From positions 249,601 to 313,600 of the forward strand of contig JAJEKB010021236.1 in NCBI GenBank assembly GCA_022393335.1: a DNA stretch of 64,000 bases. Reading direction: 5' to 3'. Shown here piece by piece: positions 26,745 to 37,818 of this stretch (the stretch's first letter is position 1; each line of letters starts with the position of its first letter). The notes under the pieces were generated by a model, which saw only the letters and a program-made list of their open reading frames with translations, searched no databases and had not been told where the DNA came from. The stretch comes from Macrotrachela quadricornifera (taxonomy: Eukaryota; Rotifera; Eurotatoria; Philodinida; Philodinidae). The translations under genes were made by a program, and so were the position numbers.

Positions 26745-28160
26745 CTTCCTCACACGTTAAAAGATACAAATGCAGTTCGTACAATTCGCTTGTTGGTTTT
26801 TTTGTGAAAAGTAGGTATCCGTTACCATAGCTGTCATCGTGGATAGATCAAGTTCAGTGACAATAAACAATGCTGATCGTACACCGTCAAATGATGTGTT
26901 GAGTAAAACGGATACTCTAGAATTTTTCATATCGGCTTCATTATGAGATGCAGTCAAAAAAGATCTGTAAAAACATAATGAATTATCTAGGTTCTTGAAT
27001 TATCCCATAAATATTTACAAACCATTCAATGAATTGTGGCAGCAGATTATACTGACCGACGGTAAACTCTTTAGTAGATGATATATCCAGAGCGAAATCA
27101 TAAGTATTACAGACAAGAATCTATTCAATAATATTATCACGAATTTTTGAGATAAAAATTAAACCATGACCTGAAAATCGAATATTTTCAGCATATGATA
27201 GAATGAAACACTAATTAGAGCGTCCGCACTATTATCTGCCACGCCAATCTTGGCATTTAATTCTACATCTAATGTAATATTTAATAGCTCTGGAAGGATT
27301 ATAGAGAAATTGAAAGATCATATTTAACTTTATTTTTGATAATATGTTGAGTGACTTCATATCCATCATCAAGTCAAATAGGATATTTGTGTTCTGATGT
27401 CAGACAATATTCAATAGAGATCCAAACTGTCTTCATCGTACTAAATCATGAATGCATTATTGATTACATAAAAAATAAATTAACAAAGAGATTATACATA
27501 CTTTGGAAGAACGTTAACAATTGATTGATACGTTTTTCAGCTACAAACGATCCACGCTAAGTACAAAATCAAATATATAGTCAAAATTAGCTTTACGTTC
27601 ACCATGGAAAAATATGACTAATTTCTCTTTATTGGCGTCAACTGGTGTGTGGATAGTAGTTCATATCTCTAGATATTCGATATAGTTTCATGAAAGATTA
27701 TAAGTCATTTTTATCAATGGAACCCACCTATTGAATTAGTTTTTATTGGTTATTCGTGCACAGTTTCTTTAAATGTCTTCATAAACTTTTCATTAGCATT
27801 AGTACAGACCTTTCCACAAAAATCTTGCATCAATTCCACCAAAAAACCATTCAAAAGCTCATCCATTTGCGTAGCTAATTGACGATAGACAACTGTTCTA
27901 TCAGTGAATCGTGGATCAATACACGAATAAGACAAAGATAAATGAAAAAGTGAACCATTGTTATTATCAAAAGAAAATGAACTTACATAGAGATAACTGT
28001 TTAGAGTTCTGTTTGTTGAATAAAAGACTACCTACTAATCGTCGATAATGCTGCCTAGAATGAAAAAATTATTTAACGATTCTTCTTGAAGAATATTTTT
28101 TCTGCAACACACTTCTTTTACAGAATCAAATAGATCAAGAACATGTAAATGATGTTGAAC
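26745..28160 (-). pseudogene. Decayed multi-exon gene, family not recognised
   Basis: Read on the minus strand from 28160 down, protein-like segments follow each other. The first contains LDLFDSVKEVCCRKN. A 68 nt exon with good sites follows (28054-27987, donor GTAAGT; QHYRRLVGSLLF). Then come 27935-27750 (DELLNGFLVELMQDFCGKV), about 27660-27490 (DANKEKLVIFFHGERKAN, then a one-base shift, then FVAEKRINQLLTFF), about 27300-27180 (LPELLNITLDVELNAKIGV), about 27180-27020 (GHGLIFISKIRDN, an internal TAG, then KEFTVGQYNLLPQFIEWF) and 26957-26745 (NSRVSVLLNTSFDGVRS). At least one in-frame stop and one frameshift argue for decay. The segments look like one once-continuous protein, perhaps a bdelloid-specific family. 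No function is assigned. Confidence 0.5.
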
Positions 28161-28689
28161 GAGTCATTATTTAAATGTAAAAACTTCTTTAATTAGAAGT
28201 TTGGACTACGTTGAGATACTCTTATCTAGTAGAAAGTTTGTATGTTAGGATTATATCTAAAAATTCACTTAATTGTATTTATTCCTAAAAATGTCGCATA
28301 TACACTGGCATGTATACAATGTGACCTCTCTACTCTTAATATTGACTATGAAATCGATTATTATTATCAGAAAAGTTTCATTCACATTCTTTTCTTCAGC
28401 TACAGCTTCATCTTCCAAAATGTAGGAGATCATCACGTCGAAATATATTTATTGTTCCATTAATTTCGATCTCAATAAGTTTTTTTTATGAAAGATAGTT
28501 TTACGGTATCTCCTAGATCATCAGCAATAATTATCTATCGGAGAAAAGTAAGTATTATTTTTGAGATACATATCAAGCCTATTTCCTCATGATATCTCGT
28601 CGCTAACACTAATGACCTTCTGCAGCATATGACATGTCTTATGTGACTTGAATACTTTCAGTTCTTCAAATATATCTAATAGGTATAGG

Positions 28690-28975
28690 ATATTCACATC
28701 TATATACTACTTGCAGGTAAATCAACAACAAGCAAACTGAAAATTTTGATCCGTGAGATGGATGAAGCTCTAACTAAACGTTAAAAATCAATAGATTTCA
28801 CTATTAAAGTCTAATAGAGTTTCTTTTTCAAAATATTGTCTTCTCCAAAAGAAAAGGGTAGACAGGTATATATTAAATAAAACTTAATTGTCTAGAAAAT
28901 ATATAAAAATGTAGAGCGTGTACAAGATGTAAATTATGAATTGCAAAAGTCAAGTTCGAATATGAATAAAGATTT
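28690..28975 (+). pseudogene. Fragment of a P-loop-like protein
   Basis: A plus-strand stretch reads LLAGKSTTSKLKILIREMDE then a stop. After about 100 nt of closed frames it continues NVERVQDVNYELQKSSSN. The GKST core and following helix resemble a Walker A P-loop, but no second NTPase motif is left. It is probably a relic of an NTPase gene. It lies next to the decayed minus-strand gene but on the opposite strand. A chance match is possible. Confidence 0.25.
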
Positions 28976-29678
28976 AGGTGACAAGTTTATCCTTAAAGTC
29001 TAGTACTAACAAAAGATAAACTTTCGTTGAATTGTTAATAAATGTGTCGTAAAAAACTGTTCAAAATAACCTTTTATTTTAATGTTACAGCATGAGAACA
29101 CATAATGTCTCAAGAAGACTCAGAATTGATGCTTGCTTCTGTGTACACTGTGCAGTCTATTGTCATTTTGAGTTTCGAAATATCTTGAAACTAGTAACTC
29201 AATGATAAAAACTTTAAATATGACTGAAATAGTTGGAAATTATATTCCTGATTATTATCTGTTCATATCAAACTATAAATATCACTCATCAAAATTTTAT
29301 GTTTTACTCTTCTGTCTGATTTATATGAAAATCCCAAGATTGAATTATAATTCTCCCTGGTACAAAATTTATCTTTTGCTTTAATTAAATGAAAGAGTAA
29401 TTCTTTGTTCTTTCATTTACTTTATTAAAATTCAAGATTTTTCCTATTCAAATATTGGCATATAAGAAGCAGTTTTCAATAAAATTTCTATAAGATTATT
29501 GTATGAAACATCATGAAATATATCGATTGATTTTTGTTCAATATTTTTTTATTGAAAAATAAATTTTTTTTTTGACTTGAATGAAACATATTAAAATCAA
29601 GAATAAAAATATTCTTCTAATATTTTCAATGTCTTTTATTGAAAAGTGTTTTCATAGAAAATTACAAATAAAAATTTC
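28976..29678. other. Gene-poor AT-rich stretch
   Basis: No supportable gene. The short ORF at 29202-29384 has no recognisable features and is probably chance. No repeat structure was noticed. Confidence 0.3.
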
Positions 29679-30253
29679 TTATTTCATTTCAATTTCTCCA
29701 ATTTTTACACATGCTTTTTTATTTGTACGTGTTTTAAACCGAATTTCTACTTGATAAGTACCTTGATTTTCAAAATAAATATATTTTAATTAAAATTGAT
29801 ACTGATAAAAATTCACAATGTCCGAATTTTGCGCACCTATCTGGATAAGTACAAGATCCGACACCATTGTTACGGGACATGGGCATCGTAATACCAAGAA
29901 CTTTTGTAGTTATTTTGAAGATATTCTAAAATACAATAAGATAGGAAAATAATGAATAATTGTTTGATAAATTTTAAAACCTCAATTGGATAAGTTAATT
30001 CATCTTTGACGTTAAGATCAAGATGAAATTGAGTTGTAAGGGATGGTTCATCTTTTTTTGGATCTAAATACTAGATGTGGTTTTATTTGAAGGCTTTGCA
30101 TTTTAAACACATCATCACTACTGCAATGTGAGAATTTGATTGCTCCATTAAAGATAATCTAAATATAATATTCAAATTGATTTAAATTATATTTGATTAT
30201 TTACATATCAATGGAACAAGCGTAAAAATTAGAACTGATGCAATTGAAATCAT
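29679..30253 (-). pseudogene. ML-domain (NPC2/GM2A-like lipid-binding) gene, frameshifted
   Basis: On the minus strand an ATG at 30253 opens a hydrophobic leader (MISIASVLIFTLVPLI) ending in a GTAAAT donor. After a TTTAG acceptor comes FSHCSSDDVFKMQSLQIKP, the typical ML start (Cys, then L-x-I-x-P). One base out of frame follows KDEPSLTTQFHLDLNVKDEL. After a further intron comes KVLGITMPMSRNN, then SCTYPDRCAKFGHCEFLS with the paired cysteines of the family. A further one-base shift leads to the last strand YQVEIRFKTRTNKKACVKIG and the stop. ML proteins are secreted or lysosomal lipid binders. Two or three frame disruptions suggest a recent pseudogene, with assembly error as the alternative. 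Confidence 0.55.
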
Positions 30254-31763
30254 TTTTGATAAGAATTAAGGACTGCCTTATTCTCACAAACGAACTCTGT
30301 TATTTTCTCTTTCGATTTCAATGACAAATTCAAAGAATGTTAGTCTTAGCTAGATTAGATTATGGTTAAAATATCTTCACTAAATCCAAAAAAAAATGCA
30401 CGAGTTCTAGTCCATTCAGTACCTGTTACTCAGGCAAGGATTCCACAATGGGGTTACTAGCTAATTATGTCGGAATGGTTTTTAACTTGTAGAGCACTCT
30501 TAGAGCTAGAACTTAACAGGCTCCGATTTTTGAATTTCCTTTTATTTGATTGTTAAAAAAACGTTTTTCGGAAAATTATAAGTATTCTGAAAGAGGAGAC
30601 TTTGCCGCATCTTCCTATGACAAAAAACTCAATTTCGATTTTTTTTCAAAAAATCAACTTATGTTTTCATTTGTAACAAATCGATAAAAATTTCTGGTGC
30701 ATTTTTCAAAGAATAATTTTTACATATTATTTACACTTCTATAAATATTTTTGTTATTCTGTGGTTCAATGGTTAAAAAAAAACGTATTGATTGTCATTT
30801 GTCATTGATTTAACATAATGTTGAGTCCATTGAGTGACTTTTAAAATTTATAAAAATCAAATTTATCGACTGTGTTGAAAGGTTGAATTATGCAAGCAAT
30901 ATTGACTTAGGAAGAAATCAATCAATCTGATTGGATACCATTTTTTTTTCTGTTCGATCGTTTGAATAAAAAACTCTTTATTACCGTTGCATGACAACAT
31001 TTTTTTTTTGAATTGTAACGACCTTAATAAGTATTGAAATTGATTGCACGAGTCGATATTTTTCTTTCTATTACTTTCTGCATGTTTCATTAGATTTATT
31101 TTAGAAAAAAAAACGATGCTTATTATAAAAAAAAAAGATCCGACCCGTATTTTATATGCTAAAAATATTTAACTTAAGATAATGAAAGAATTTATATTGA
31201 CAAATATTAATATCATTTTATTAATTGATACATATTTTATAAAAGAAACTTAAAAAGATTCATTACTATCGATTTTGAATATACATTGTGTCACGTAAGT
31301 TTTATTTGCTATCTAAATTTTGAAATGTAATAACGAACATATTGTTTATTTTGAGAAGAATATATGTTTCTATTGTGTTAGTTATCTGCTGATTCTATCT
31401 ATATAGTAGAGCACTCATCTAGTATTTAAAAATCTAAATAATCAATAGTTTTTTTTACTAAATTTGACACATTTCATTACTATGTTGTGTCCTTTTTCCA
31501 ATTCTTAATCGGTTTGTTATGAATCTCAACGTTTTAAATTACTTTTATCTTTGACACTTATTGTATGAAAGAAATTTTACTCAAGAATAAAGCGTTTGAA
31601 ATAACTTTATTTTTAATATTTAATAATTTTTCTTATTCTTTTCTGAAGAAATAAAGTATCATTGAAAGAAAATCAGATATAATAGCAAGATTTAAACTAC
31701 AGTAGAAGTTTGAACTATTTATTTCTAGATTTTTATTTAACTTGTGAATGAAAAAAAGCAAAA
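30254..31763. other. Intergenic, upstream of the ABCG gene
   Basis: This is AT-rich with no supportable ORF. The stretch 30385-30690 is locally less AT-rich and may be an old repeat, but no partner copy is clear in this window. A T-rich tract ending CTAG (31725-31728) lies 35 nt before the ABCG start and could be a 5' acceptor. Confidence 0.3.
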
Positions 31764-33875
31764 ATGACGGATATTGAAAATAATCAATCTATGATAATGT
31801 TAAAATCAGATGAAAATAATCATATATACGGTTCAACAATAAGTTTTAATTCATTAAATTATACAATTTATTCAAAAAAATGTAACAATTATTTGCTTAA
31901 AACTTGTTTTAATAATAAACAAAAACAAATTCTTTATAATCTTAATGGAATATTTAAACCTGGTATGAATGCTATTCTTGGACCAACAGGAAGTGGAAAA
32001 TCTACATTATTAGATATCTTAGCTAATCGTAAAGATCAACATGGTTTAACAGGACAAATACTTCTTGATGGACAAACATATAGACAAGATTTTAATTCTC
32101 GAATAGGTTATGTTGTTCAAGATGATATACTCAGTGAAACATTAACTGTTAGAGAAAATTTAATATTTTCAGCTAATCTTCGATTATCACGAAATATTTC
32201 ATTTAAAATTAAAATGGATATTATTAATCTTGTTATTTCACAATTAGAATTAGAAAAATGTGCTGATTCATATATAGGTAGTCAAAGTAATCGACGAGTA
32301 TCAGGTGGAGAACGAAAACGTACTAATATTGGCATGGAATTAGTTTTATCTCCTACTGTTCTTCTTTTGGATGAACCAACAAGTGGTAAATTTATTTTTA
32401 TTTTCTATAATAGAATTTTAGTGCAAAAACAAAAAAAAATATTAAAATAAATCATATCTTTATTTAAGGTCTTGATTCATCAACAGCTAATAATGTAATT
32501 GAATGTCTATCTCAACTTTCTCAACGAGGACGTAAGTTTTTATTCAGAAATAAAATATATATATATATAATATTTTATTATTATAAATTTCAAGATACAA
32601 TTATATTTTCAATTCATCAACCTCGTTATTCAATATTTAAATTATTTGATAATTTATTTATAATTAGTTGTGGTTATTGTATATATCATGGATCAGTTAA
32701 TGATGTTCTTCCATATTTTTCTTCAATTAATTTAACATGTGAAGAACATAATAATCCAGCTGATTTTATTTTAGATATATGTCAAGGTATTCGATATATA
32801 TCATATCCTATAAATGATATTAATAATATATATGATAAAAGAAAAGAAAAAATTTGTCAATATTTATATGAATGTTTTATAAAATCATCAATTTATCAAT
32901 CTATACAAGAACAAATTGAAAATATAAATAATTTATCAAATAATAAATTAAATAAACAAATTGAATATTTATCTCGATCATATTTTATTGAAATATGTTA
33001 TGTAACACAACGTGCATTTCGTAATTCATATCGTAATAATACATTAATGATAATGCAAACAATAGTACCAATATGTTTAGCTATACTTTCTGGTTGTCTT
33101 TATATGAATACAGATCGTATATATGATAATGGTATTAAAAATCGTTTAGGTGCAATATTTTTTATTGTATCAAATGAAGTTTTTTTAAATTTATCTGCAT
33201 TAGAATTATTTATGAAAGAACGTATTTTATTTACACATGAATATGCAAGTGGTTATTATCATGTTTCAACATATTTTATATCAAAATTACTTTGTGATAT
33301 TATATTATTACGATTATTTCCATCAATTATTTTTTCATTAATATCATATTTTATGATACAATTTCAACGAACAATAAAAAAATTTTTTATTTATCAATTA
33401 GCTATATTTTCAACAGCTATTTGTTCAGCATCTGTATGTTTTTTTGTTTCAGCAAGTGTAAAAACAATTGGTAAAAATAAAATTTTTTTTTTTATAAATA
33501 TAATTAATAAATTTTATTTATTTAGGTGTTGCTAATTTAGTTGCAGCATCATTTTGTGTAGTTATGCTTGTATTTACAGGATATCTTGTTGATGTAACAA
33601 ATATTGTTAAATTTCTTGCATGGATTAAATGGATTAGTCTTTTTCGTTATGCATCAAATGTAATTACAATAAATGAATTTACTGATTTAAAATTTTGTTT
33701 AAAAAATAATACAAATATATGTCATATTAAAGGTGAATTTATTCTTGATAATAATAAAATTGATTATTTAACTACATGGGATTTATGGAAAAATTTTGTA
33801 GCATTAGCTGCTATTACATTCTTTTTTTTTGCTATGACATTTATTCAATTACGAAGAATACAAATACGAAATTAG
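31764..33875 (+). CDS. ABCG-subfamily half transporter (ABCG2-like), 4 exons
   Basis: Exons are 31764-32385, 32469-32531, 32595-33470 and 33526-33875, with all introns in phase 1, giving 636 residues (human ABCG2 has 655). The nucleotide-binding domain is first, as in all ABCG proteins: Walker A GPTGSGKS at 73-80, Q-loop VVQDD near 117-121, signature VSGGERKR at 179-186 and Walker B LLLDEP near 200-205. The D-loop LDSSTAN and switch histidine in FSIHQPRYSIFKLFD are close to ABCG2. Six TM helices follow, from about residue 360 to the C-terminus. ABCG half transporters dimerise and export lipids, sterols or xenobiotics across the plasma membrane. All ATPase motifs are intact, so the gene looks functional. 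The substrate cannot be read from sequence. Confidence 0.9.
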
Positions 33876-33959
33876 TAATAATAATTAGAGGAAAAAAAAC
33901 AGTTTTTTTTTATTAAAATAAAATATTGAAAAGAATAAATAAAAATAGATCTGAAAAAC

Positions 33960-33986
33960 TAATCTATGTTTTACAAAACATAGATG
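33960..33986. terminator. Perfect hairpin after the ABCG gene
   Basis: ATCTATGTTTT, ACA, AAACATAGAT form a stem of about 10 bp with a short loop, 85 nt after the stop codon. It is followed by T-rich sequence. It may lie in the 3' UTR as a processing or stability element. The role is inference. Confidence 0.3.
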
Positions 33987-34365
33987 GTATTAATTTTAAA
34001 TATGAGGTTTTTTTTACTTACATTCACTGATGATGTATAAAAAAATTACACAGCTATTTGTTTTTAACAAAAAAAAATGCACGTAAAATTCTCTAAGAAA
34101 TATTATATATAATTTGATTGAAAAAATATTTTCTATCATGAAATATACAAACATTATTCTCATCTGAAGGATATATGAATTATTTTGTGAGACAAATTTT
34201 TAGTGTTTGAATATTTGAATCACATTTAAAACTGCGTTGATAACGTTTTCTAACGAGATATGAAGAAGGAGAGTCTATTGAAAGTGGGCGTAACCGCTTG
34301 CGACGTAATTTTGTTATCTTTTGTACTCTTTAAAGAGGATACAGTGTAACTGTAAAAAAGCACGA

Positions 34366-34474
34366 GAATATTCTTATTCTTCTGTATGATGTGTGTACGT
34401 TGAGTAAAATTTTGAAACGAAATTTTTTGTTGTTGTTGTTTGATTTTACTGCGTAATGTATAGTAAGAACATTC
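34366..34474 (+). promoter_or_regulatory. Two heat-shock-element-like palindromes
   Basis: GAATATTC at 34366-34373 (followed by TTATTCTTC) and GAACATTC at 34467-34474 match the nGAAnnTTCn core of heat-shock elements. They lie about 180 and 75 nt upstream of the TATA box of the repeat-protein gene. In an AT-rich genome such palindromes can occur by chance, so this is suggestive only. Confidence 0.3.
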
Positions 34475-34542
34475 TTATGTTGATGTTTTCTTGTTTTTTA
34501 TAACTTGTATTTTATCTTTTTTGTTATGCGCATTTCCCAAAT

Positions 34543-34552
34543 ATATATATAA
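34543..34552 (+). promoter_or_regulatory. TATA box of the tandem-repeat protein gene
   Basis: TATATATAAG lies about 105 nt before the ATG at 34655, followed by the less AT-rich GAGCTGCATAACAAAGCAC where a start site would fall. This gives a predicted 5' UTR near 75 nt. It is one of the few plausible core promoters in the window. Confidence 0.45.
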
Positions 34553-34654
34553 GAGCTGCATAACAAAGCACAATATCATATTAAATTAAAACGACAATTG
34601 TTAACAATTATTATTGTTATTATACATTAATTTAAACAAATTCGAAAAATAATT

Positions 34655-35050
34655 ATGTCAGCACCAACATCGCCCGATCGAAATAAAGAATCAGCAGATA
34701 ATCCATTAGGTGCACCTGGTGCAGAAGCTCAACAAAACCTTGAACAACAAGCTGCATCAGATTCATCAGCACATCTATTAGGTGAAGGTGGCAGTGGTCA
34801 ACGTCATTTATTGGGTGAAGGTGGTAGTGGTCAACGTCATTTATTGGGTGAAGGTGGTAGTGGCCAACGTCATTTATTGGGTGAAGGTGGAAGTGGCCAA
34901 CAACGAAAATCTAGCCAGGGTGGTGACGAACAACAGCAACGAAAATCTAGCCAGGGTGGTGATGAACAACAGCAACGAAAATCGAGCCAGGGTGGTGGCG
35001 AACAACAGCAACGAAAGGCTAGCCAGGGTAGTAGTGATCAACAACAGTAA
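34655..35050 (+). CDS. Small hydrophilic tandem-repeat protein (131 aa), unknown function
   Basis: A single exon opens at ATG 34655 (MSAPTSPDRNKESADNPLG). After a 39-residue leader come four 11-residue repeats HLLGEGGSGQR (40-83), then four 12-residue repeats RKSSQGGDEQQQ with small changes (84-131), ending at the stop. The DNA repeats are 33 bp and 36 bp, multiples of three, with synonymous third-position differences between copies. That supports coding under selection. There is no signal peptide, membrane helix or cysteine. The composition (G, S, Q, E, R) predicts a disordered, very soluble protein. It resembles stress-protective hydrophilins only in composition, not by motif. A TATA box and heat-shock-like sites lie upstream, and AATAAA at 35183-35188 is a likely polyadenylation signal. 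Confidence 0.7.
   Translation: MSAPTSPDRNKESADNPLGAPGAEAQQNLEQQAASDSSAHLLGEGGSGQRHLLGEGGSGQRHLLGEGGSGQRHLLGEGGSGQQRKSSQGGDEQQQRKSSQGGDEQQQRKSSQGGGEQQQRKASQGSSDQQQ
34772..35047 (+). repeat. In-frame coding minisatellites, 4 x 33 bp and 4 x 36 bp
   Basis: The 33 bp units at 34772-34903 are followed directly by 36 bp units at 34904-35047. Copies differ at a few bases, mostly silent. Copy number is expected to vary between alleles by slippage or unequal exchange. Confidence 0.85.
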
Positions 35051-35090
35051 AAATTTAAAATGCTTGCAACAAAATAACTTTCTTGTGTGA

Positions 35091-37469
35091 GAATAGACAT
35101 TAATGTATATATTGTGTTTTTTAATTTTCTCTATTCTATTTATTCAAGTTCTTTAATATTTTTGAAAATGTGTGTTTTTTGAAATAAAATAATCTTATTG
35201 AAATTGATTTCTTTTAGAAATGAAAATAGGCCTTAACCAATAAAGACTGCAGTCAGGCATAACGAATCAAGAGAACATGGATCATGATGGCATAGGCATA
35301 TACGAAGTGCACATGTAGTCTCGTTGAATAAAACTCGAAAAAACATATTCATCGATGTACGAAATATACTAAAAGAAAATGAAGTATTGTCTTTAAAGAG
35401 ATCATCCATAGTAGCACTCAAATATGATTTATTTAGCATGTTATGCTAGAGCAAATAATGAGCTATTATTGTATAACATTATGTCCTGTGTAAATAAGAA
35501 TTTACTAATACGAAAACTAGCAAGTTACACAAACAATTATTATTTGTAAGTCATTTTATTTTTAGCTTTTGAAAGTGATAATTTTCTTAGTTGAAGAAAA
35601 CAGATTGAAAATAGCAACGGAATATTTTAAATTTCAGTCATCAACTTCATGGTTTTTTTCTTTTAGAACATATCAAATAAATGATAATGAAGTATAAGGA
35701 TACGATAAGTATAGTAAAAAAAAATAAAAAGATAGTAAGTTTTAAAGTAACCAAACGAATAGATCTTCAAAAAATAGACAAGCTAATTATGGATTGTCGT
35801 GCTCTATATAAGAGTTTATAGTTCTCGATTGTATTTTTTTTTGTGAGAAGATGTTAAATCAGCAACTAAAGTTGTTTGTATCATATACTATCCGAATTAA
35901 AACGGCGTATTATTATGAAAATTATTAGTGAAATCATTTTAACGCAAACTCATATAGTGTTAAAGTAGAATCGAACATAAATGAGATTTGAAAATAATTT
36001 CATAATTTATTTTGAATGTATGAATACAATAAATGACTCGTACGTAAGATATCAATAAGAAGTAAATAATATACCCACATATAAAAATAATTAATCGAGT
36101 AAAAAGAAAAAAATTACTATCGACTATTTTCAACAAAATGATCCATTGATGTAATAATCACTGTAGTATCAATTGAATACATCATTATCGAGACTTTACT
36201 CATAGAGTGATTATATTAAAACAAAGAACTAATTTAATAGTTATATACCTGAGCATATGTGATTGTCTTCATATTGAAAACTAATTATGATGATATCTAA
36301 AATTATATCCACGGATGATACTAAACAAAAGAAATCATATTTTCAAAACTAGTCTAATCACAATCAGAAGTAATATTCAATAAAAGAAAAAAACTTCTTT
36401 GATGCCAATTGACTGAGATAGATAACGAGAACAAGAAATCAATGCATTATATACTGTTGATATGTGTTAATCTCAAATCATTACCATAGAAAAGCGTGAC
36501 TAACTATTGATTTTCATATATTCTAAATTAAGTTTCCTTTCGAGTATGATTCAAAATTCATTATATATATAAATTCAAATATTAATTTCATCATTTTTGC
36601 TCGCCATCTGCTTCAATCTATTAATGCCAAGACAAGTATCCTTTCTTTTAAACTGCTTCTTTAATCCTAAATAAATTAATGTCAGAAAAAACAAGACATT
36701 ATTTTTTTGACACATGATTTATTTTTCTTTTAGAAAAATTCTTTTATAATATATATCATCTTAGTTAATCAATAAAATACTTGAATTTTTTAAAAAAGAA
36801 AAATTTTTTTGAAAGAATTTCAAAAACTGTAAAAATTTAGTTTATAAAAAAATATTAGATAAGATTGTACTCTACTAATTCGACTTTTTTTTCTTCAGTC
36901 AAATTATGTGTCGTATCAGCTTATCAAGCGATCGAAAATATATTTACTATTATACAGAATTCTGAAATAGATTCTTCAATTTATTTATTACTTTGACATT
37001 GAATTCAATTCATTAATTATCATTAATAAATTCGACTTATTTTTTCAATAAATTTCATAAGCATGAATCGATAAACATAAATTATTTTCTATAAATATTG
37101 ATTTTGTTATTTTTCTTTTAAATAAATTTTATTTTCAGATTTATTATAAAATAAATTGTGACGATTTCTATTTTTTATTTGATAATTTTATTTTATGTAA
37201 ATATTTATTATTTGAATCTTTTAATATCTGTTTCATTTATCTCAATTATTTACATATTTAATAATATTATCGAATTATTAGAATTTTTAATGATTAGTAA
37301 TGCTATAATATTATTTAATTTCTGATTTTTTGATGTTTCACTCTTGTTGTGCATGACATAAATATTATATTCTACACAAGTCATAACATATTAGTGTCTC
37401 TAAATGCTTAAACTAAAAGAATTCTTTAAAGATCACATATTTTATTGTTTCATAATAAATATCATGTCT
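35091..37469. other. Long AT-rich intergenic stretch
   Basis: Nothing beyond the 3' end of the repeat-protein gene can be supported. ORFs here are short and low-complexity. No inverted repeats or RNA genes were recognised. Confidence 0.35.
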
Positions 37470-37818
37470 TCAAGAAAATTGATCAAATCCTGGTTTGTCT
37501 AAAGCTTTAGTACAACTGTTAGTACATCCACAAGCTGGTCTACAACATTTTTCATTTGAAGCACATTCACTATCTCTTTTACAACCATTGATTTGTCTTG
37601 ATTCTATTAAACTAATAAAATCAAGCGTAGGTGGACAATAAATAGCACACATCACTCTATGTATTGGACAATAACCTATAATACAAACAGATTTTTTATT
37701 TTTTTTATAAAATTTTCATAAATTTACCAGCATGTGCTTGTTGAAGTTGTCGCTTTTTGAGTGCTTCAGCACTGAAACATGCAAGTACCACAAGTAAGAA
37801 TATTGCCAAAAAACGCAT
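37470..37818 (-). CDS. Secreted WAP-type four-disulfide protein, 2 exons
   Basis: Exon 1 is 37818-37728 and exon 2 is 37675-37470 (intron GTAAAT...TATAG, phase 1), giving 98 residues. Residues 1-19 are a clear signal peptide (MRFLAIFLLVVLACFSAEA). The mature part has ten cysteines, ending CKRDSECASNEKCCRPACGC. This matches the WAP core C-x2-D-x2-C-x5-C-C-x3-C-G (C62, C68, C74, C75, C79), with one extra pair. The spacing before this core, with C33, C40 and C44, is unusual for a canonical WAP domain. WAP proteins are often extracellular serine-protease inhibitors or antimicrobial factors; which applies here is unknown. The gene stands alone, with no operon-like neighbour. Confidence 0.75.

Noticed and set aside
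28242..28463. 73-residue plus-strand ORF
   Set aside because: Low-complexity and not continued by splice sites; it lies between decayed genes without any domain.
34782..35090. Second-frame ORF overlapping the tandem-repeat protein
   Set aside because: It is a shadow of the repeat; the first frame begins after a TATA box and has silent third-position changes, while this frame does not.
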